A model generated the notes under the pieces. That model searched no databases and was not told the DNA's origin. It saw nothing but the letters and a program-made list of their open reading frames with translations. From contig NZ_CP029425.2 in assembly GCF_002278135.3 (NCBI RefSeq), positions 8,346,001 to 8,410,000 on the forward strand: DNA of 64,000 nucleotides, given 5' to 3'. This document shows, piece after piece, positions 32,197 to 40,717 of the stretch. Source of the DNA: Bradyrhizobium ottawaense. GTDB lineage: Bacteria; Pseudomonadota; Alphaproteobacteria; Rhizobiales; Xanthobacteraceae. Within the stretch, counting starts at the first letter, position 1; the number at the start of each line of letters is the position of its first letter. A program made the translations under genes and the position numbers.

Positions 32197-33417
32197 AAAC
32201 CTGTTTCCCCGCACCATGATCAACGCCGCGGCCGCCACTTCCAGCGCGATGCAGAGATAGAACGGCAGCGCATAACCGCCGGACCAATCGCGCAGAAAGC
32301 CGACGATTCCCGGACCGAACGCGTAGGTCACCTGGTTGATCGCGGTGTTGAGGCTGATCAGCACGCCGAACGACGACGAATCGAACTCCTGCTGCACGAT
32401 CAGCGACGGCAGCGTGATGAGGTTGCCGACGGAGAAGCCGAACACCGCGCAGGCCGCGATCAGCACGTAGTCGTTGTGGAGGTTGATGACGACCAGAAGC
32501 GCCGCGGCCTGGCTGAGGAACGACAGCGCGGAGGCCAGCCGCTGGTTGAGACGATCGATCACCAGCGAGAACAGCACGCGGCCGACCACCGCCATCGCAG
32601 TCAGCACCGCGACGGCGACAGCGGCGCGCTCGCGGCCGATCACGGGATCGAGGAACGAGATCAGATGCACGATGAAGCCGACCTGCGCGAACAGCACCAG
32701 CGCAAACGCAATCGTCACCGTGAGGAAGCCGACGTCGCGCAGCGCCCATGCGCGGATCTGCGTCGATGATTGCGGGTTCGCCTTGGCCGCCGCGTGCCAG
32801 CCGTGGTGATCGGGCGGGCGGCCGACGAGAACAAGGATCACTGGCAGCAGCAGCACCAGCATGGCGCCGGCGGCGGCATACATCGCACTGGCAAAGCCGA
32901 CATGGCCGATCAGGGTCACCAGCAGCGGCACGCCGACGATGCCGCCGAAGCTGGCGCCGTTCAGCGCCAGGCTGATCGCCATGCCGCGCTTGTGGTCGAA
33001 CCACAGGCTGATCGTGTTGGTGATCATGGCGAGGCTGGTGCCGGCCCAGCCGAAGGCGAGCACGGCATCGGCGAGATAAAGCTGCCAGGGCTCGCGCACG
33101 GCGCCGATCGCAACGCTAGCTGCCGCCATCGCCAGCGTGCCGGCGATCAGGCAGAGGCGCGGGCCGTATCTCCTCACGGCTTCGCCGACGAACACGACGA
33201 GCAGCGCGCCGAACAGATAGAAGAACGTGGTGCCCGATGAGATCAGCGTGGTCGGCCAGCCCCGCGCGCGCTGCAGCTCGGCGACATAGACGCTCTGGCC
33301 GTAGAAGCCGAGCCCCCAGCCGAAGGTCGCAAGCAGGAAGCAGACCGCAACGATGCGCCAGCCTTCGTAACGCAGGGAGGATTCGTCGATCGCTGGCTGT
33401 TGAGGATTGTCGAGCAT
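32182..33417 (-). CDS. MFS transporter (monocarboxylate/oxalate-formate type)
   Basis: This 411-residue carrier has about 12 membrane helices and the opening WRIVAVCFLLATFGWGLGFY. The frame continues 25 codons upstream through repeat D2, but ATG 33417 has GGGAG 8 nt before it. The last residues FRRAD and the TAG come from repeat E2. Cargo unknown; the fold resembles carriers of organic anions. Confidence 0.83.
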   Translation of the reverse strand: MLDNPQQPAIDESSLRYEGWRIVAVCFLLATFGWGLGFYGQSVYVAELQRARGWPTTLISSGTTFFYLFGALLVVFVGEAVRRYGPRLCLIAGTLAMAAASVAIGAVREPWQLYLADAVLAFGWAGTSLAMITNTISLWFDHKRGMAISLALNGASFGGIVGVPLLVTLIGHVGFASAMYAAAGAMLVLLLPVILVLVGRPPDHHGWHAAAKANPQSSTQIRAWALRDVGFLTVTIAFALVLFAQVGFIVHLISFLDPVIGRERAAVAVAVLTAMAVVGRVLFSLVIDRLNQRLASALSFLSQAAALLVVINLHNDYVLIAACAVFGFSVGNLITLPSLIVQQEFDSSSFGVLISLNTAINQVTYAFGPGIVGFLRDWSGGYALPFYLCIALEVAAAALIMVRGNRFRRAD

Positions 33418-33429
33418 GCCGCCTACTCC

Positions 33430-33552
33430 CGTCATGCCCGGGCATAGCCGTCTGAAGGACGGCGTCGCTTCCGCTCGCCTATGCCCGGGCATACACGTTC
33501 TTCGATCCGCGTCCCTAAGACGTGGATGGCCGGGACAAGCCCGGCCATGACG
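33430..33552. repeat. Dispersed repeat family D, copy 2
   Basis: CGTCATGCCCGGGCATAG opens and GGCCGGGACAAGCCCGGCCATGACG closes in parts, with an extra ATGCCCGGGCAT palindrome at both ends of the left half. It lies 5' of the MFS gene, within its leader. Confidence 0.7.
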
Positions 33553-33629
33553 AACATCTAAATAGCCCTCGCCAAAAAATCACTTCGACCTGGATCGAAG
33601 TATCAACATTGCTGACAATCTCCTGCCAG

Positions 33630-34877
33630 TCAAATCGCGTCCGGGAACTCGCCCATCGCCGCCTCCAGCCGCGCCTTGCGACGGCGGGCCCAGGAAACCA
33701 GCGAGAGCACGGCAAGACCGAGAACGACCGGCGGAAACACCACCAGGTTCACCGCCGACCAGCCGTAATTGGCGAGCAATTGCCCGGAGGAGAACGAGCC
33801 GATCGCCATCATGCCGAACACCAGGAAATCGTTGAAGGCCTGCACCTTGTTGCGCTCCTGCGGCCGGTGCGTCTCCAGCACCAGCGCGGAGGCGCCGATG
33901 AAGGAGAAATTCCAGCCGACGCCGAGCACGATCAGCGTGGCCCAGAAATGCATCGCGGTGAGCCCGGAGAGGCCGATGCCTGCAGCGCCGGCCTCCAGCA
34001 GCAGGCCTGCTGCCACGATCTTCGGCGCACCAAAGCGGGCGATCAGCGCGCCCGTGAAGAAGCTCGGCCCGTACATCGCGACGATGTGCCATTGAATGCC
34101 GAAATTGGAATCGGACACGGACAGGCCGCACATCTTCATGGCGAGCGGCGCCGAGGTCATCACCAGATTCATCATGGGATAGGAGATGATGCCGCACAGC
34201 GCCGCCGCGACGAAGCGCGGCTGCGTCACGATCGTGAGCAGCGGCCGGCCGCCATGCAGATCGGCCGGCGCGGGCTTGGGCATGTCGACGCCGGCGACGA
34301 TGCCCATCGCGATCAGCGCCACGGCGGCCTGCACCAGGAAGCTGAAGGCGAACAGATAGGGCTGCCAGACGTCCATGGTCCATTGCACGAGCTGCGGACC
34401 GAGCACGCCGGCGAACACGCCGCCGGCCATCACCCAGGACACCGCCTTGGGCCGGTAGGCCGCGCTGGCGCCATCGGCAGCGGCGAAGCGATAGGACTGC
34501 GCGACGGAGCCGTAGAGGCCGCCGAGGAAGGTCGCGATGCAGAACAGAGCGAACGAGCCGTGCAGGATCGCGAACGAGCCGAGCACGCCGGTGAGCGTGC
34601 CGAGGCCCGTGCCGATGACGAAGGCCACGCGGCGGCCGAAACGGCGCGAGATCGCGCCGGTCGGCAGCGTGCCGGCAGCAAGTCCGACCACATACATCGA
34701 GATCGGCACGGTTGCGAACGACATGTCCGGCGCGAGCGTGGCCCCGACGATCGCGCCGGTGGCGAAGATCACGGCCGAGTTGGCGCCCGTCAGCGCCTGG
34801 GCCGCGGCCAGGCGCACCACATTGGCGCGCACGCGGGCGTCGTCGGCGATCTCATGGGCAGAAGTCACGTCAAGCAT
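33630..34877 (-). CDS. MFS transporter
   Basis: The 415-residue carrier has about 12 helices and an inter-helix loop AISRRFGRRVAFVIGTGLG typical of MFS loop 2-3. ATG 34877 is chosen because the upstream 33 codons of the open frame lack hydrophobic or family sequence; the ribosome site is weak. It is next to another MFS gene on the same strand but they are only moderately alike, so this is not a recent tandem duplication. Cargo unknown. Confidence 0.8.
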   Translation of the reverse strand: MLDVTSAHEIADDARVRANVVRLAAAQALTGANSAVIFATGAIVGATLAPDMSFATVPISMYVVGLAAGTLPTGAISRRFGRRVAFVIGTGLGTLTGVLGSFAILHGSFALFCIATFLGGLYGSVAQSYRFAAADGASAAYRPKAVSWVMAGGVFAGVLGPQLVQWTMDVWQPYLFAFSFLVQAAVALIAMGIVAGVDMPKPAPADLHGGRPLLTIVTQPRFVAAALCGIISYPMMNLVMTSAPLAMKMCGLSVSDSNFGIQWHIVAMYGPSFFTGALIARFGAPKIVAAGLLLEAGAAGIGLSGLTAMHFWATLIVLGVGWNFSFIGASALVLETHRPQERNKVQAFNDFLVFGMMAIGSFSSGQLLANYGWSAVNLVVFPPVVLGLAVLSLVSWARRRKARLEAAMGEFPDAI

Positions 34878-35071
34878 CGGCTTTTTCTGCCCGAACGGGC
34901 TCGAGGGCTGGTTGATTCCCGGCACTATGGAGTGACGCGAGTGGCCGGGCAACCGGCGCAAACGGGCGCAGGCCATGCCTCTGACGCAATCGGTGCGATG
35001 ATAGCGGGCCGCGCGCTTGACGGCTTGCGCTCGATCAAATCCTATCGCCGCGACTTCTGGGAGTTTCGTTC

Positions 35072-37141
35072 ATGACCGTCGACGACAGGCCTACACTCAG
35101 CGCTCCCGACGACGATCCCTGGCTGTGGCTGGAGGAGATCGAGGGCACGCAAGCGCTCGATTTCGTCGAGCGGCAGAACAGCCTGACGCTCCAGGCGTTC
35201 GGTGGCAAAGCCTTCGAGCACGACCGCGACATCCTCGCAGCGATCTATGATCGCCCCGACAACATTCCCTATGTCAGCCGGCGCGGCAGCGACCTGCACA
35301 ATCTCTGGAAGGACGCCGCCAACCCGCGCGGCCTGTGGCGGCGGACCACGCTGACGGAGTTTCGCAAAGCCGGTCCTGCGTGGGAGACCATGCTGGATAT
35401 CGACCAGCTCGCAGCGCGCGAAGGCGAGGACTGGCTGCTGAGCGGGATCGCCACGACACCGGGAAGCTCGCACGCCATCTTGAGCCTGTCGCGCGGTGGC
35501 AGCGACGCCGTGACGTTGCGGGAATTCGACCTCGTTACGAAGAGCTTCGTCGCCGACGGCTTTACACTGCCGGAAGCCAAGGGCGGCGCGGACTGGCTCG
35601 ATGCCGACACGTTGCTGCTGTCGAGCGCGCATGGCGAGGGCATGGTGACGGACTCCGGATACTCGCGGACAGTTCGCCTGTGGCGGCGCGGCCAGCCGGT
35701 CGATCAGGCTGAGGTGATCATCGAGACCACCGCCGATCACATGATGATCTATGGCGGCGCCGACGACACCGGACCTGAGCCGCGGGTCTGGATCGTCGAG
35801 CAGATCGACTTCTTCAATCACGCGGTCTGGCTGCGCGATGCCGCCGGTCGCATGACCAAGCTCGATCTGCCGACCGGCATCTGGCTGCAGGCCCATGGCG
35901 ACTGGTTCGCGATGAAGCTGCGCAAGGACTGGACGGCCGGCGGGCGGACCTACGCCACCGACACCGTGCTCGGCATCTCACTCTCGGCATTCCTGAACGG
36001 CAGTCGCGATTTTGCGGTGCTGTTCGAGCCGGCGCCGCGGCGCGCTTTGCAAGGCCTGTTCTGGGCTGCGGGCAAGCTCGTGCTGTCGATCCTCGACGAG
36101 CTGCGTCCGCGCTTTGAGACCTTCACGCCGTCGGCCACCGGCTGGAGCCGCGAGACGCTTGGCGGTCTGCCCGAGATCGGCGTCGTCGACGTCTGGCCGC
36201 TCGATCGTCATCCCAGCGAGAGCAATGGCGATCTGCTCGCCAATGTGCAGGATCCGCTCACCCCGCCGTCGCTGCTGCTGATCGAGCGCGGTGTCGCAAG
36301 CCCGGTCGTGCTGAAGCAAGCGCCGAAGACGTTCACCGCCGACGGGCTCGTGGTGACGCAGCACGAGGCGGTCTCGATCGATGGCGAGCGCATTCCCTAT
36401 GTCCAGACCGGCCCGGGCGGCGAGACCGGCGATGCGCCGGTCTATATGAGCGCCTATGGCGGCTTCGCCCATTCGGTGAAGCCGTACTACAACGCCTCGC
36501 TCGGCAAGCTCTGGCTGGAGCGCGGCGGCACCGTTGTGCAGGCGAACTTACGCGGCGGCGGCGAGTTCGGCACGCGCTGGCACGATGCCGGCCGGCTCGC
36601 CGGCAAGAAACTCTCGCATGACGATTTCGCCGCGGTCGCGGCCGATCTCGTCCGCCGCGGCGTGACGAGCGCAAAACGGATCGCGGCCCAGGGCGGATCG
36701 AACGGCGGCATCCTCATCACCAACATGCTGGTGCGCTACCCCGAGCGCTTCGGCGCGCTGTTCTGCACCATCCCGCTGATCGACATGCGCCGCTACACAA
36801 AACTGCTCGCGGGCGCGAGCTGGATCGCGGAATATGGCGACCCCGACAAGGCCGAGGAGTGGGAGTGGCTCAAGACCTACTCGGCCTATCATAATGTGAA
36901 AGCCGGCCAGACCTATCCGCCGATCCTGATCGCCACCACGCGGCGCGACGACCGCGTTCATCCCGGCCACGCCCGCAAGATGGCGGCAAAGCTGCAGGCC
37001 ATGGGTTACGAGGCCTGGTTCTACGAGCCGGAAGCCGGCGGCCACGGCTACGGCAAGGACAACAAGGAGCGCGCCGGCTTCGAGGTGCTCGGTTTTCGGT
37101 TCTTGAAGGAGAAGATCGGGTGGGGGGATGGGGAGGCGTAG
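35072..37141 (+). CDS. Prolyl oligopeptidase-family serine peptidase (S9A)
   Basis: The 689-residue enzyme has an N-terminal short helical region starting DDPWLWLEEIEGTQALDFV, a beta-propeller (about 70-420) that limits access to small peptides, and an alpha/beta-hydrolase domain. The catalytic triad is visible: Ser543 in QGGSNGGIL, Asp626/627 in RRDDRVHPGH and His658 in GGHGYGKD. No signal peptide, so cytoplasmic. It lies 194 nt after a divergent MFS gene and has no evident operon partner. Confidence 0.9.
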   Translation: MTVDDRPTLSAPDDDPWLWLEEIEGTQALDFVERQNSLTLQAFGGKAFEHDRDILAAIYDRPDNIPYVSRRGSDLHNLWKDAANPRGLWRRTTLTEFRKAGPAWETMLDIDQLAAREGEDWLLSGIATTPGSSHAILSLSRGGSDAVTLREFDLVTKSFVADGFTLPEAKGGADWLDADTLLLSSAHGEGMVTDSGYSRTVRLWRRGQPVDQAEVIIETTADHMMIYGGADDTGPEPRVWIVEQIDFFNHAVWLRDAAGRMTKLDLPTGIWLQAHGDWFAMKLRKDWTAGGRTYATDTVLGISLSAFLNGSRDFAVLFEPAPRRALQGLFWAAGKLVLSILDELRPRFETFTPSATGWSRETLGGLPEIGVVDVWPLDRHPSESNGDLLANVQDPLTPPSLLLIERGVASPVVLKQAPKTFTADGLVVTQHEAVSIDGERIPYVQTGPGGETGDAPVYMSAYGGFAHSVKPYYNASLGKLWLERGGTVVQANLRGGGEFGTRWHDAGRLAGKKLSHDDFAAVAADLVRRGVTSAKRIAAQGGSNGGILITNMLVRYPERFGALFCTIPLIDMRRYTKLLAGASWIAEYGDPDKAEEWEWLKTYSAYHNVKAGQTYPPILIATTRRDDRVHPGHARKMAAKLQAMGYEAWFYEPEAGGHGYGKDNKERAGFEVLGFRFLKEKIGWGDGEA

Positions 37142-37193
37142 GAGTAACCCCGCCTCAAGGCTACGATCGATCGCGACGTAAGGCGGCCACCGT

Positions 37194-37347
37194 TCTCTCG
37201 TTCCCTCCGCCCTTGCGGGGGAGGGGCAGGGAGAGGGGTACCACACGGGGACTCTCTCGATTTGCGCGCGCGGCACGATCGCGGATGGATGGACCATTTG
37301 CTGGGCCACCCCTCTCCCCCGCCCTCCCCCGCAAGGGGGGAGGGAGC
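37194..37347. repeat. Dispersed repeat family B, copy 6
   Basis: CTCTCGTTCCCTCCGCCCTT at the left and GCAAGGGGGGAGGGAGCGCA at the right pair, with inner GGCAGGGAGAGGGGT and CCACCCCTCTCCCCC. It lies between convergent genes and is the only content of the gap 37142-37388. Confidence 0.78.
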
Positions 37348-37388
37348 GCACCGCGGTTGCGGCGCGCACCCAGACCCAAGTCACCCGT

Positions 37389-38075
37389 TTACCCTCGCTC
37401 AAACACCAGCGTCAGATTGTTCGCGGGCATGTCGATCGTATCGACGAGGCGAAGACCCGCAGCCTTCGCGAGCGTCTCGACGTCGCCGATGTCGCGCACG
37501 CCCCAGTCGGGATTGCCTTCACGCAGGGAGGTGTCGAACACCGCATTGCTGAGCGCGGTGTGCTTCCCGTCGCGCTTGAACGGGCCATAGAGGAACAGCT
37601 TGCCGTCGGGGCGCAGGTAGCGACCGGCGCCGGCGAACAGGCCCTCGGCCACGGCCCAGGGTGCGATGTGGATGACATTGGCGCAGAACACCGCCGCAAG
37701 GCTCGTCGGCGTCTGTCCGCTTTTCATCTCCGGACACCAGTCGGGATCGGTGAGATCGATCCGCAGGGGGCTGCGGATGTTTGCGAGGCCCGTATGGACG
37801 CGCCAGGCTTCGATGCTCTTGAGGTGGCGCTGGTTGAGGTCGCTCGGCCACCAGATCAGGCCGGGCGTGTGGCGGGCGAAATGGACCACGTGCTGGCCGG
37901 TTCCGCTGCCGAGCTCGACCACGTTGCCGGTCAGCCCGGTGAGGTGCTTTTCCAGCGCCGCCCAGATGGGCAGGTGGTTGCGATGGAACGCCGGCGCATC
38001 GAGCCGCCCATCGGGCTCGACCCGTCCGCCATCCCTGCCAAATTCGACGACATATTCAGCCAAGTCAGTCCCCAA
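37389..38075 (-). CDS. DUF938-family class I methyltransferase-like protein
   Basis: The 228-residue protein has a SAM-binding motif I VVELGSGTGQHVVHFA (about 52-67), acidic motif II SDLNQRHLKS and the DUF938 hallmark ANVIHIAPW near residue 132. It is found widely in proteobacteria without assigned substrate. It is convergent with the peptidase gene and divergent from the Sox operon. Confidence 0.85.
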   Translation of the reverse strand: MGTDLAEYVVEFGRDGGRVEPDGRLDAPAFHRNHLPIWAALEKHLTGLTGNVVELGSGTGQHVVHFARHTPGLIWWPSDLNQRHLKSIEAWRVHTGLANIRSPLRIDLTDPDWCPEMKSGQTPTSLAAVFCANVIHIAPWAVAEGLFAGAGRYLRPDGKLFLYGPFKRDGKHTALSNAVFDTSLREGNPDWGVRDIGDVETLAKAAGLRLVDTIDMPANNLTLVFERG

Positions 38076-38300
38076 TAAATGTGAAACAGAAAAGACGGCC
38101 CGTAAGGGCCAAACGCCCTAGAATAATTTGCTAGTGCCAACCTGCTGGGATGAACAAACTGTCTCATCGGTTGCAATGCGCAGGATATTAACTCCATTTT
38201 GCCGCGTGCATAGTCTTGATTGTCAGACGATGCCCTTTGTGCTTTGGAACGCTTATATTTCCGCAAACGAGATCATCGACATAACGCTTGGGACGACGCC

Positions 38301-38657
38301 TTGACCGCCTTTCATTGCAAGCTTGCCGTCCTGGTGGCGCTGCTCCTCTCCGCCGGCGCGGCTGTGGCTCCGGCGCGGGCACAATCCGCTGTCGCCGACG
38401 GCCAGAAGCTCGCTTTCGATCGCGGCAAGGGCAATTGCCTGACCTGCCACGTCATCAAAGGGGGCGACCTGCCGGGAACAATCGGGCCGGAACTGAAGGA
38501 CCTCAAGGCCAAATACCCCGATCGCAACGAGCTGACCGCGATCATCTTCGACGAGACCAAGCGCAATCCGCAGACCATGATGCCGCCGTTCGGCCGGAAC
38601 CGGATTTTGACCGAACAGGAGATCAGCGCGATCGTTGATTTCCTGCAGACCCTGTAA
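38301..38657 (+). CDS. soxX: Sulfur-oxidation cytochrome c subunit SoxX
   Basis: Translation from TTG 38301 gives a 118-residue protein with a clean signal peptide (ends ARAQ). The open frame extends to ATG 38220, but that would bury the signal behind 27 charged residues. It has one heme site CLTCH (Cys46, Cys49, His50) and a Met-rich segment NPQTMMPPFGRNR for the distal ligand, and ends EISAIVDFLQTL like other SoxX proteins. It pairs with SoxA to couple thiosulfate to SoxY. First gene of the Sox unit. Confidence 0.87.
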   Translation: MTAFHCKLAVLVALLLSAGAAVAPARAQSAVADGQKLAFDRGKGNCLTCHVIKGGDLPGTIGPELKDLKAKYPDRNELTAIIFDETKRNPQTMMPPFGRNRILTEQEISAIVDFLQTL

Positions 38658-38682
38658 CGGCCGGCTGCCCAGGAGACTTGCG

Positions 38683-39174
38683 ATGACCACGACCACCGGC
38701 CCGCTTGCGACAAGGCGCCTGATCCTTCAGGGCGCGGCCTCTGTCGCGCTGCTCGGCCTTGGCAATCTGCCGTTCGCGGCGACGCCCGCGCGCGCCGCGG
38801 CCAACGACAAATATCCGGAAGAGGCCTTCAAGCAGAAGAACGAGGCCGACGCGATCAAGGCGCTCTATGGCAAGACCGCCGAGCCCTCGGACAAAGTCAA
38901 GCTGGATGCGCCCGAGATCGCCGAGAACGGTGGCGTGGTGCCGGTGTCGGTGACGACGACGCTCGACAAGGTCACCTCGATCTCGTTCTTCGTGACCGAG
39001 AACCCGTACGCGCTTGCCGCGTCCTACAAGATCGCCGACGGCACCATTCCGGGCGTCGCCAACCGGCTGAAAATGGCCAAGACCACCAAACTGGTCGCCA
39101 TCGTCGAGGCTGACGGCAAGCTCTACAGCGCCACCAAGGAAGTGAAGGTCACCGTCGGCGGCTGCGGCGGCTAG
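38683..39174 (+). CDS. soxY: Sulfur-carrier protein SoxY
   Basis: The 163-residue protein starts at ATG 38683 behind GGAGAC. It has a Tat signal (TRRLILQGAA), the SoxY immunoglobulin-like fold and the C-terminal swinging arm VGGCGG whose Cys161 carries the sulfur intermediates. It lies 25 nt after soxX and 13 nt before soxZ, with which it forms a heterodimer exported by piggyback. Confidence 0.93.
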   Translation: MTTTTGPLATRRLILQGAASVALLGLGNLPFAATPARAAANDKYPEEAFKQKNEADAIKALYGKTAEPSDKVKLDAPEIAENGGVVPVSVTTTLDKVTSISFFVTENPYALAASYKIADGTIPGVANRLKMAKTTKLVAIVEADGKLYSATKEVKVTVGGCGG

Positions 39175-39187
39175 GAGGATCGGTCCG

Positions 39188-39499
39188 ATGGCATCAAGCA
39201 TTCGCGTGCGCGCAACATCCAATGGCGACATCACCGAGGTGCAGGCGTTGATCCAGCACCCCATGGATACCGGCCTGGTCAAGGATCCCAAGGGTGAGCC
39301 GATCCCCGCGCACTTCATCCAGCAGCTGAAATTCGAATGTAACGGCAAGGACGTCTTCGTTGCCGATTGGGGCACTGCGGTCTCCAAGGACCCCTATGTC
39401 AAATTCAGCTTCAAAGGCGCCAAGAAGGGCGACGACCTCAAGATCTCCTGGACCGACAACAAGGGTGCGTCGGATACGACCACCGCGAAGATTTCGTGA
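39188..39499 (+). CDS. soxZ: SoxZ, partner of SoxY
   Basis: The 103-residue protein lacks a signal peptide, as expected for SoxZ exported bound to SoxY. Family sequence is clear (IRVRATSNGDITEVQALIQH near the start; KDPYVKFSFKGAKKGDDLKI later). AGGAGG-type ribosome site lies upstream, and the stop codon overlaps the soxA start by one base (TGATG). Confidence 0.93.
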   Translation: MASSIRVRATSNGDITEVQALIQHPMDTGLVKDPKGEPIPAHFIQQLKFECNGKDVFVADWGTAVSKDPYVKFSFKGAKKGDDLKISWTDNKGASDTTTAKIS

Positions 39500-40362
39500 T
39501 GAAGACCCGATCTGCCCTGCTGCTTGGCTCGCTCAGCGCCGCGCTCGTGGCGTTCGCCCTCACCTCTCCGCGCGTCGTCGCGGCCGACAAGGTCGATCCC
39601 GTTGCCGACGCCAAGGCGTTCCAGAACTTCTTCTTCCAGAAATTTCCCGACGTGAAGCACGAGGACTTCGTCAACGGTCCGTATTCCATGAACGCGGACA
39701 TGAAGCGGCAGTGGCAGGAGAAGGAGGAATTCCCTCCTTATGAGTTCGCGCTCGATGCCGGCAAGGAGATGTTTGCCACTCCGTTCAAGAACGGCAAGAC
39801 CTATGCCGATTGCTTCTCCAACGGGGGCGTCGGCATCCGCCAGAACTATCCTTACTTCGACGAGAAGGAGGGCAAGGTCGTCACGCTGGAGCTCGCGCTC
39901 AACCGCTGCCGCGAGGCCAATGGCGAGGCGCCCTACTCCTACGTCAAGGACGAGATGGCCTCGCTCACCGCCTACATGGCCTTCACCTCGCGTGGCAAGC
40001 CGATGGACATCAAGATCCCCGATGATCCCCGCGCGCTCGCCGCGTTCGAGAACGGCAAGCGTTATTTCTACACGCGACGTGGCCAGATGAATTTCTCCTG
40101 CGCCAGCTGCCATGTGCAGAGCCCGGGCGAGCGCATCCGCGCCGAGATCCTGGCGCCGGCGCTCGGCATTTTGAACGCGATGCCGATCTACCGCTCCGAA
40201 TGGAGCGGCATGGGCACGACCAGCCGCCGCTTCGTCACCTGCAACAGCCAGACCCGCGCGGTTCCGCTGGAGCCGCAATCGGACGAATATCGCGACGTCG
40301 AATATTTCCTGTCCTATGTCGCCAACGGCTTGCCGATATCAGGACCGGGAGCGCGGCCATGA
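39499..40362 (+). CDS. soxA: Mono-heme SoxA cytochrome c subunit
   Basis: The 287-residue protein has a signal (1-29) and two cytochrome-like halves. Only the C-terminal half keeps a heme site, CASCH (Cys201, Cys204, His205). The N-terminal site survives as a single Cys105 in YADCFSNGG, so this is the mono-heme type. Cys248 in RRFVTCNSQT is the likely cysteine ligand/active-site persulfide. It starts on the soxZ stop and ends with a 4-nt ATGA overlap with the next gene. Confidence 0.92.
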   Translation: MKTRSALLLGSLSAALVAFALTSPRVVAADKVDPVADAKAFQNFFFQKFPDVKHEDFVNGPYSMNADMKRQWQEKEEFPPYEFALDAGKEMFATPFKNGKTYADCFSNGGVGIRQNYPYFDEKEGKVVTLELALNRCREANGEAPYSYVKDEMASLTAYMAFTSRGKPMDIKIPDDPRALAAFENGKRYFYTRRGQMNFSCASCHVQSPGERIRAEILAPALGILNAMPIYRSEWSGMGTTSRRFVTCNSQTRAVPLEPQSDEYRDVEYFLSYVANGLPISGPGARP

Positions 40363-40664
40363 AGCGGTCACTTCCCCTCGCCATGCTGCTGGCGCTCGGC
40401 CTCGCGTCAGCGGCGCGCGCGGCAAATGAAGCGGACTACAAGGCGGCCTATGCCACCGCTGAAGCCGCATCGAAGGAGGCTGCCGGCTTGCGCAACCAGT
40501 GGACCGTGACCGTCTCGACGCTGGCCGCGGCCAGGAAAGCGGCGGATGGCGGCGATTTCGACCGCGCCACCGCCGCAGCCAAGGAGGCCGAGGCGCTGGC
40601 AAAGGCGTCGATCTTCCAGGCGACCTCTGAAAAAGAAGCCTGGAAGGCGATGGAAATCCGCTAG
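40359..40664 (+). CDS. soxK: SoxAX-associated small periplasmic protein (SoxK/SAXB-like)
   Basis: The 101-residue protein has a signal (ends ARAAN) and a helical, Ala/Lys/Glu-rich mature part with a possible coiled coil. Position between soxA and soxB and size match the SoxK/SAXB subunit that stabilises or activates SoxAX. It overlaps soxA by 4 nt. It has no Cys. The assignment rests mainly on position and general sequence character. Confidence 0.65.
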   Translation: MKRSLPLAMLLALGLASAARAANEADYKAAYATAEAASKEAAGLRNQWTVTVSTLAAARKAADGGDFDRATAAAKEAEALAKASIFQATSEKEAWKAMEIR

Positions 40665-40717
40665 ACTGGCATCAACTGAAACAGTCTTGCGACATTGAGG
40701 GCGCGGAGAATTTTGAT

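Noticed and set aside
33493..33629. Short open frames over repeat D2 and its surroundings
   Set aside because: They are translations of palindromic repeat DNA with no domain or ribosome site.
38130..38160. Possible sigma-54 promoter upstream of the methyltransferase gene (TTGGCAC on the minus strand)
   Set aside because: There is no GC 10 bp after the GG, so the -12 element is absent.
38220..38300. Upstream ATG start for soxX
   Set aside because: It would place 27 charged residues ahead of a clear signal peptide; TTG 38301 is a better start.
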